The notes beneath the pieces were generated by a model. That model saw only the letters and a list, made by a program, of their open reading frames with translations. It had not been told where the DNA came from and did no database searches. Source: Phoronis ovalis (taxonomy: Eukaryota; Phoronida; Phoronidae). Taken from it: a DNA stretch of 11,722 nucleotides. Location: the NCBI GenBank assembly GCA_028565635.1, contig JAOXYB010050813.1:1-11722 (forward strand), in the 5' to 3' direction. Position 1 is the first letter of the stretch. Every line of letters begins with the position of its first letter. The position numbers and the translations under genes were made by a program. Shown in pieces: positions 9,001 through 11,722 of the stretch.

Positions 9001-11237
9001 CGGATTGCCGTTTGACCCATTTCAAGGTCATTATAAAATGTCATCTACCATATTACACCCAACAACCTATGACCTTCTTGAATCAACCTTTAAATCGCAA
9101 AGTTAATGTTTCATCTTTCTGGTACACCATGCAATGTGATGTGCCCTCTCGGTAACAAACATGGCCACCAGTCGGCCATATTGCAAGTAATACAGGTCAA
9201 AATTATATCCGACTTGCAGTCACTTACAGTGTATCAAATATGAAGTTGATCACATAAAAACTGAAGCTGTTATTGTGATATACAATTTCGAGAACAAACA
9301 TGGCGGTCAGTCGGCCATATTGGAAGCGATCTTGGTCCAAATTTTACATGACCTGCACTTGACCTATGGAGTTCGTAAATTCACTTTTCAAGGTCATTTT
9401 AAAACATCACTGAGCCTATTACACCCAACAACCTATGGCCTTCATGTATCTATCTTTGAATCGCCCAGTCCACGCTTTGTCTTTATGGTATGCGGCGCAA
9501 TGTAACGTGCCTTGTCTGGAACAAATATGGCTGCCAGTCGGCTATCTTGGAACGTCCACCAGCCTATGGAATTCACCTTCAAATCATCCGCAACTCACAC
9601 AAAGTAATATGCGCATGACCGCCAGTCGGCAATATTGGAAGTACTTACTTACTTAGTCCTCTTCATCCCTCATGGGACATAAGCTACAACAGAAATGCGC
9701 CACCTATCACGGTCCTTGACCAGCTTCTCGGCCTCGCTCCATGTCAGGCCAGAAAATCCTGCATATACGTCTTGGTTTTTATACTGTACAGCTGGGATTT
9801 CCAGATGGGACAGAGTTGGCAAATATTGCTTTCCGTAGACGGGCTGTGATATCCTTCTCTGTGCCACTGTCACCGCTAATAAGAATGCCGAGGTATGTGA
9901 AGTTATTCATATTCTTAATATCTATTCCATTGATAGTGATGGGAGTCTGTAATATCGTGTTCACTGTCATGGTCTGTGTCTTCTTGATGTTGACCTCGAA
10001 TCCAACCTGCTTGGGATGAGTACACAGTCTGTTGGATTTTTCCTGCATGTGGCTTCGAAGTGAGGACAACAGGGCTAAATCATCTGCATAATCGAGATCT
10101 TCTAGAGTAGAGAAGAATGTCCACTGTATCCTGGTGCGTTTGTCAGCAATTGCACCACACATTACCTAGTCAATGACTATGTAAAACAGGATGGGTGTCG
10201 GTAAACACCCCTGCCGTAGTAAACACCACCAGAGTTGACTGGGAACCAGTCTTTGACAATGCTGTCCAGGATAACACCATACTAGAAGTTGTCATGAAGA
10301 AGGCGGATCATCTGGATTATCTTCAGGGAATACCATAGGAGTGCAATATTTTCCAAAGATTGTCGCGATGAACACTGTTGAAAGTCTTCTTCAAGTCGAT
10401 AAAGTTCATGTACAGGGGTTCATTCCATGCAATACACTGCTCAAAGATGTTCCGTAAAGTGCATATTTGATCGATGCATCCTTGCCACCCCTTCTGATAC
10501 CTGCCTGGTCATTTCGTAGCTTACAAATTGGAAGTAATCAAGGTAAAAATTATGATCTACCTGCAGTTCGACCTGTATTTACCCTGTATCGAATATGAAG
10601 CAGATCGGGTAAAAATTGAAGTTGTTATTGCTAGAAAAAAAAATTGTTCTGATGACAATCTCAACAACGACGCAAAGCCTACGACTATATGCCCATGCAC
10701 TATGTGCGATGGCCATAAAAAGGTTAACCATAATGTATAGGGGTACTGGACAGATGCTATACCCCCTGCTCTGCATACAGCAAGGGGAATAAAGCTGAAT
10801 ATACAAAAGTGATACAATACCTTTCCTTCCCTCTGACCTCTACTGTCCAGATCAGAAGGTATGAGTTTCAAAGTGATTGGTCCATTGACATTATTCTGAA
10901 AGATTAAATTTAAATTATTCAGCCAAAGGAAAACCTAACTAGTTTTTAATCAATGAGTGCCTTGCTAACTGATATCAAGCTTTGATTTAATGTTACATTG
11001 TCTGGAATCACTAACGTCATGAGACTGTTAATTAATGAAGAGGACTATTTCTGAAAAAAAAAAATATTTGTTTTAACTCTACGGCTAACTGGTTTATTCC
11101 AGTCCCCATTATGTAAAACATTTTTAGAATAAAGAAATTGTATTTTCTTACTAAAAGTTCCACTATTTCATCTGGTTCCCGTCCTCGAACACAGACTCCG
11201 TTTACTTCATGTACTATATCTCCAACATGAATTAAAC
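2847..11237 (-). CDS. PALS1: PALS1/Stardust-type p55 MAGUK scaffold, 3' part of gene (11 coding exons, 5' end outside window)
   Basis: Joining exons 11237-11152, 10895-10821, 8018-7822, 7589-7531, 6059-5982, 5164-5078, 4831-4751, 4195-4102, 3655-3547, 3304-3164 and 3023-2847 gives 1184 nt in one open frame: 394 residues including a split first Gly, then TGA. Every intron is GT..AG and every junction keeps phase, which is strong evidence that the gene is functional. Domain order (residues of this partial protein): PDZ second half about 1-46, SH3 about 56-120, basic HOOK about 140-165, GK about 188-385, ending WVPAAWLR. Family knowledge: PALS1 is a non-enzymatic apical polarity scaffold that binds Crumbs through PDZ-SH3-GK and PATJ/LIN7 through L27 domains. 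The L27 domains and PDZ start are not in the window. PALS1 is preferred because of the [15 protein letters not shown], the linker [16 protein letters not shown] and the SH3 end GLVPGK. MPP7/MPP3 is the main alternative, since [16 protein letters not shown] is also MPP7-like. The p55 MAGUK call is near certain; the PALS1 call is likely. Confidence 0.88.
3164..3304 (-). CDS. PALS1: PALS1 exon w10: GK central strand and lid helix
   Basis: 141 nt, phase 0 on both sides, acceptor ..GTATTTCAG, donor A|GTAAGT (consensus). It encodes [20 protein letters not shown], then [20 protein letters not shown] and [25 protein letters not shown] is a signature of MPP7/PALS1-type GKs. The stretch after ERLR (ATR..AHAKS..) resembles fly Stardust more than vertebrate PALS1, which supports an invertebrate source; this comparison is from memory. 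Confidence 0.97.
3547..3655 (-). CDS. PALS1: PALS1 exon w9: GK FIEYGEY...LYGTS region
   Basis: 109 nt, acceptor ..TTTGTATAG, donor G|GTATTG. It reads [20 protein letters not shown] and then [23 protein letters not shown] and NLYGTS are hallmark GK segments whose Tyr and Glu side chains line the GMP/phosphopeptide pocket. QVCVL..HPQ followed by SLK in the next exon is close to the p55 consensus (K[IV]CLL...Q(S/T)LK). Confidence 0.97.
3656..4101 (-). other. PALS1: intron w8-w9, no gene
   Basis: A 446-bp intron with GT and AG ends and an AT-rich body. It includes a T-run (3982-3990) followed by GGGCCATGGTGTAGTG (3996-4011), which faintly resembles a tRNA box A. A box-B-like GTTCGAGTC lies at 3939-3947 but on the wrong side for the same unit. 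This could be SINE debris; nothing firmer can be said. Confidence 0.5.
4102..4195 (-). CDS. PALS1: PALS1 exon w8: GK GMP/phosphopeptide-binding region
   Basis: 94 nt, acceptor ..ATGTTCCAG, donor G|GTAAAT. It begins with two bases of a split His and reads [20 protein letters not shown] followed by [10 protein letters not shown] and a split Arg. P-H-T-S-R-P-K-K is the GK motif whose Arg contacts GMP in true kinases and phosphopeptides in MAGUKs. GKEYHFV matches the (V/R)(D/E)YHFVS strand of p55 GKs. Confidence 0.95.
4196..4750 (-). other. PALS1: intron w7-w8, nothing recognised
   Basis: A 555-bp AT-rich intron between consensus splice sites. It has T-runs near 4622-4629 and 4659-4666. No repeat, reading frame or RNA structure was found. 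Confidence 0.6.
4751..4831 (-). CDS. PALS1: PALS1 exon w7: GK P-loop region
   Basis: 81 nt, acceptor ..TTGTGCAG, donor C|GTAAGA. It encodes (G)[13 protein letters not shown] followed by [13 protein letters not shown] and a split His. This is the degenerate P-loop of a MAGUK GK. An active kinase needs GxxGxGK[S/T]; here Arg-Asn stand in place of Lys-Ser/Thr, so no ATP-dependent GMP kinase activity is expected, as is known for MAGUKs. The exon is symmetrical (phase 1-1). Confidence 0.96.
5078..5164 (-). CDS. PALS1: PALS1 exon w6: HOOK-GK linker and first GK strand
   Basis: 87 nt, acceptor ..GTTTTTACAG, donor G|GTAACA. It encodes [20 protein letters not shown] and then CPRLIVLI, ending with the first base of a split Gly. 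The xxYEEVxxY stretch is the conserved SH3 strand E segment just before the GK in all MAGUKs, and RLIVLIG is the first GK beta strand leading into the P-loop. The exon is symmetrical (phase 1-1). Confidence 0.95.
5405..5695. repeat. imperfect fold-back (inverted repeat) element in intron w5-w6
   Basis: The stretch 5405-5468 (containing GTAGGC, GGCTCTGGAAGCTAC and TTACCCA) matches the reverse complement of about 5628-5695 (TAGGC, TGCTCTGGAAGTTGCC, TTACCCA). Over the best 40 positions roughly three quarters match with a few gaps. The loop is about 160 bp. It looks like a decayed fold-back or MITE-like insertion with no coding capacity; no target duplication was identified. Confidence 0.5.
5982..6059 (-). 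CDS. PALS1: PALS1 exon w5: basic HOOK segment
   Basis: 78 nt, acceptor ..ATATTTCAG, donor G|GTAGAG. It encodes (A)[20 protein letters not shown] followed by AQPYT and a split Glu. The Lys-rich run and KKVMY match the HOOK of PALS1 (KKRKKVLY-like, from memory), a region between SH3 strands used in p55 MAGUKs for protein 4.1/FERM binding and for SH3-GK packing. The exon is symmetrical (phase 1 on both sides), so skipping it would be frame-neutral, joining GLN-GLN-ARG to Glu-TYR-ASP and removing the whole basic patch. Confidence 0.9.
6060..6663 (-). other. PALS1: proximal part of intron w4-w5, no gene
   Basis: AT-rich intron body directly upstream of the HOOK exon. The short open frame at 6078-6311 (minus) has no recognisable family and no supporting splice or start context. 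Nothing else was recognised. Confidence 0.55.
6687..6821 (+). promoter_or_regulatory. CCAAT x3 plus TATA-like promoter motifs (plus strand, antisense to PALS1)
   Basis: CCAAT pentamers lie at 6687-6691, 6724-6728 and 6761-6765, spaced exactly 37 bp apart, followed by TATATAAAA at 6814-6822, about 50 bp after the last one. That order and spacing match a classic NF-Y/TATA core promoter reading rightward, opposite to PALS1, with expected initiation near 6845. No recognisable transcript or coding exon follows, so function is inference only. Confidence 0.3.
7021..7053. promoter_or_regulatory. paired palindromes TGTGTACACA, 22 bp apart
   Basis: ATGTGTACACA occurs at 7021-7031 and again at 7043-7053, separated by the GC-rich spacer AGTAGCCGGCG. 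Each core TGTGTACACA is a perfect palindrome, so the pair is both a direct and an inverted repeat, on the same helix face (about two turns apart). It could be a dimeric transcription factor site or form a hairpin. No factor is assigned. Confidence 0.4.
7131..7530 (-). other. PALS1: distal part of intron w4-w5, no gene
   Basis: AT-rich intron sequence between the CpG island and the donor of exon w4. No repeat, reading frame or RNA gene was recognised. Confidence 0.55.
7531..7589 (-). CDS. PALS1: PALS1 exon w4: SH3 end / start of HOOK
   Basis: 59 nt, acceptor ..TTATCACAG, donor G|GTAACT. It completes the Arg codon begun in w3 and reads [19 protein letters not shown], ending with the first base of a split Ala codon. 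The (Q)ER-KEAM segment corresponds to the QQREAM-like end of the vertebrate PALS1 SH3. The Ser/Thr-rich remainder is variable HOOK sequence with no recognisable motif. It is supported mainly by frame continuity with w3 and w5. Confidence 0.88.
7822..8018 (-). CDS. PALS1: PALS1 exon w3: SH3 domain
   Basis: 197 nt, acceptor ..GATTTCAG, donor G|GTAACA, starting in phase 0 and ending two bases into an Arg codon. It encodes nearly the whole SH3: [21 protein letters not shown], then [29 protein letters not shown] and [11 protein letters not shown]. The ALYDY-like KAHFSYDP, the KGDILHI strand, the WWQA pair and the GLVPG 3-10 turn identify a MAGUK SH3. In MAGUKs this SH3 packs against the GK domain through the HOOK rather than acting as a normal PxxP binder. 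REGD followed by GLVPGK matches PALS1 better than MPP2/6, which have GLIPS. Confidence 0.97.
8270..8690. repeat. tandem array, about three diverged 142-bp units
   Basis: The anchor GTTTTCAARATATSS starts at 8311, 8453 and 8595, exactly 142 bp apart. Each is preceded by a STATCTATS-like run (8296-8310, 8437-8450, 8577-8592) and followed, after a variable part, by a GTGATCCAGGTCAAAAT / GTCATCTAGACCAAAAT block (8376, 8511). The third unit grades into the larger units to its right. No coding capacity; lies in intron w2-w3. Confidence 0.8.
8682..9643. repeat. larger degenerate tandem repeat units (same family), left part
   Basis: Units share blocks in order: GACCTGTATTTACCC; ATATGAAGTTGAT..ATAAAAACTGAAGC; ACACCCAACAACCTATG; CATGGCTGCCAGTCGGCCATATTGGAAGTAAT; GGTCAAAATTAT-like. 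The ATATGAAG anchor is at 8922 and 9238 (316 bp apart) and the ACACCCAACAACC anchor at 9055 and 9421 (366 bp apart), so units vary in length and some are internally rearranged. Open frames at 8735-8941, 9275-9505 and 9435-9656 run through this repeat, overlap one another and show no protein family. The right end is cut by the LINE at 9644. Confidence 0.8.
9634..9643. repeat. target-site duplication, left copy
   Basis: ATTGGAAGTA directly abuts the 3' tail of the LINE and is repeated at the other end. The same sequence is part of the host repeat unit, so it marks the insertion point inside that unit. Confidence 0.7.
9644..10526 (-). mobile_element. dead, 5'-truncated non-LTR retrotransposon (LINE) nested in the tandem repeat
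   Basis: Minus-strand element of 883 bp flanked by the 10-bp duplication ATTGGAAGTA. Its 3' end, reading left, is a (TAAG)n-type tail (plus strand CTTACTTACTTAG at 9644-9656), as in many LINEs that end in short tandem repeats instead of poly(A). It holds the catalytic half of a reverse transcriptase and a small C-terminal piece; the endonuclease and most of the C-terminal region are missing. Clade was not resolved; the YADD and ..TINGxxI...FTYLG patterns are typical of invertebrate LINEs whose ORF2-like protein is common in mollusc, cnidarian and chelicerate genomes. Confidence 0.85.
9670..10520 (-). pseudogene. LINE reverse transcriptase pseudogene
   Basis: Read on the minus strand: [11 protein letters not shown]; then [14 protein letters not shown] with the first catalytic Asp (10395-10397); then RQGC (about 10213-10224), IVID; then [11 protein letters not shown] with the YADD box at 10079-10090; then [12 protein letters not shown] and [13 protein letters not shown]. 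The frame from RQGC to YADD is continuous except for a TAG at 10166-10168 where relatives have Trp. Upstream there is a one-base shift after SYGIP and a TAG after HDNF. Downstream, after about 9815, the frame shifts and jumps directly to a C-terminal [17 protein letters not shown] piece ending in TGA at 9670-9672, so roughly 150-200 codons are deleted. Inactive. Confidence 0.88.
10527..10635. repeat. right part of the interrupted tandem unit (starts with right copy of the target duplication)
   Basis: 10527-10536 repeats ATTGGAAGTA, and the sequence continues ATCAAGGTAAAAATTATG, GACCTGTATTTACCC and ATATGAAGCAGATCGGG, exactly the order expected after GGCAATATTGGAAGTA at the left junction. Removing the LINE restores one repeat unit. 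Similarity fades after about 10635, where an A-run begins. Confidence 0.8.
10636..10820 (-). other. PALS1: rest of intron w2-w3 near exon w2, no gene
   Basis: Overlapping open frames on both strands (plus 10528-10740, minus 10557-10871 and 10579-10806) cross repeat and intron sequence and have no family match; the minus one at 10557-10871 only continues exon w2 into its intron. Nothing else was recognised. Confidence 0.55.
10821..10895 (-). CDS. PALS1: PALS1 exon w2: PDZ end and PDZ-SH3 linker
   Basis: 75 nt, phase 0 at both ends, acceptor ..TCTTTCAG and donor G|GTATTG. It encodes [14 protein letters not shown], the last PDZ strand (vertebrate PALS1 has a GTLTFVLIPS form here), then a short hydrophilic linker [11 protein letters not shown] leading into the SH3 domain. 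The exon is symmetrical, so skipping it would keep frame but destroy the PDZ fold. It sits alone between two introns that both carry the same repeat family. Confidence 0.93.
11152..11237 (-). CDS. PALS1: PALS1 exon w1: second half of PDZ domain
   Basis: 86 nt after an acceptor ...TTTCATAG, ending at donor A|GTAAGA. It begins with the last two bases of a split Gly codon and reads [19 protein letters not shown]...PDEIVELL. The (G)LIHVGD..HEVNG segment is the conserved PDZ strand-turn seen in p55 MAGUKs, and PDEIVELL is the alpha-2 helix lining the peptide groove. The first half of the PDZ, with the carboxylate-binding loop, must be in an exon beyond 11722. Compared with vertebrate PALS1 (VNEVFDLL, from memory), the helix has Val where vertebrates have Phe; see findings. 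Confidence 0.93.
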
Positions 11238-11360
11238 CTATGAAAGAACAAGAGGTCTGCAGGTCTAGACAGGTGCCCATCATATGATGTAGTTACTGTA
11301 GCTGTAAAGCCATCTTTGTATGTATAAGAGTTGTAAGGTTGATAATAGAGGGAAATTCTT

Positions 11361-11722
11361 GAAAGTGATTTACATGCAAATTACAATCGATCTGCATTTT
11401 GACCTGTATTTACCCTGTACCAAACACGAAGTTGATCGGATAAAAACTGAAGCAGTTTTTGCCCGGCAAACAAAGTATTATGCACAAAAATGTCGAAGAT
11501 TCGCATTGGTATTTGACCTACTTCTCAAGGTCATTTTGAAATGTGGCTTGGCCTAATACGCCCACCAACCTATGGAGTATGTGAATCCATCTTTGAATCG
11601 TCCACTCATCGCTTCGTCTTTCACAAAATGGGCGCAAATGTAAGGTGCACTCTCGGGTACAAACATGGCTGCCAGTCAGCCATGTTGGAAGTAATCGGGG
11701 TCAAACTTATGTCCGACGTGTA
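11361..11722. repeat. further copy of the large tandem repeat family in the next intron upstream
   Basis: It contains the same blocks in the same order and orientation: GACCTGTATTTACCC (11409-11423), ACGAAGTTGATCGG, AAGTATTATGCACAAAAATG, ACGCCCACCAACCTATG (11558-11574), CATGGCTGCCAGTCAGCC (11665-11682) and TTGGAAGTAATCGGGGTC. It is about 360 bp long so far and runs off the window. The copy is closest to the unit around 8880-9200. Confidence 0.82.

Noticed and set aside
9275-9656. Two overlapping plus-strand open frames as a repeat-encoded protein
   Set aside because: They overlap in different frames, cross repeat block borders, are not kept open in the other copies and show no domain.
2847-11237. 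Assignment to MPP7 or MPP3 instead of PALS1
   Set aside because: [16 protein letters not shown] is strongly MPP7-like, but the HOOK, the TYEEV linker, the SH3 end and SLK..RN.DLKPY together fit PALS1/Stardust better. A phylogeny of the joined 394 residues would decide.
1-11722. CRISPR array, operon, phage or defence system
   Set aside because: Spliced gene structure and LINE show this is animal nuclear DNA; the tandem repeats are too long, too diverged and lack the repeat-spacer pattern.

Overview
The window is AT-rich animal (metazoan) genomic DNA carrying the 3' half of one protein-coding gene on the minus strand. Eleven coding exons joined by consensus GT/AG introns form one uninterrupted reading frame of 394 residues ending in a stop codon. 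The protein is a p55-type MAGUK scaffold: the second half of a PDZ domain, then SH3, a basic HOOK segment and a guanylate-kinase-like (GK) domain. From memory of the families, the basic HOOK followed by a [12 protein letters not shown]-like linker, the SH3 end GLVPGK..QER.EAM and the junction [12 protein letters not shown] fit PALS1 (MPP5; Stardust in flies) better than MPP7/MPP3 or MPP2/6. The L27 domains and the first half of the PDZ lie beyond position 11722. The intron-rich structure and invertebrate-like residues in the GK domain suggest an invertebrate, perhaps a protostome. The species cannot be named from what is visible.

Layout from low to high coordinate. 1-2846: gene-free, very AT-rich DNA downstream of the stop codon. 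It contains the probable 3' UTR, with a best poly(A) signal at 2510-2515, and a possible small inverted-repeat element at 3-277. 2847-5164: six closely spaced exons for the GK domain and its linker. 5165-7530: two larger introns around the HOOK exon. The first holds an imperfect fold-back repeat (about 5405-5695). The second holds a CpG-richer island (about 6664-7130) with CCAAT and TATA-like motifs and two TGTGTACACA palindromes. 7531-8018: the HOOK-start and SH3 exons. 8019-10820: a 2.8-kb intron filled with degenerate tandem repeats, one unit of which is interrupted by a dead, truncated LINE (9644-10526). 10821-11237: two PDZ exons. 11238-11722: upstream intron with another copy of the same repeat family.

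How the parts act together: in PALS1/Stardust proteins the PDZ, SH3 and GK domains form one supramodule that binds the Crumbs tail at the apical junction of epithelia. All C-terminal parts of that module are present and look intact. I see no operon, CRISPR array, RNA gene or novel gene system. The most interesting non-coding signals are the layered repeat architecture with a datable nested insertion, and the CpG/CCAAT island inside the HOOK intron, which could be an internal or antisense promoter.
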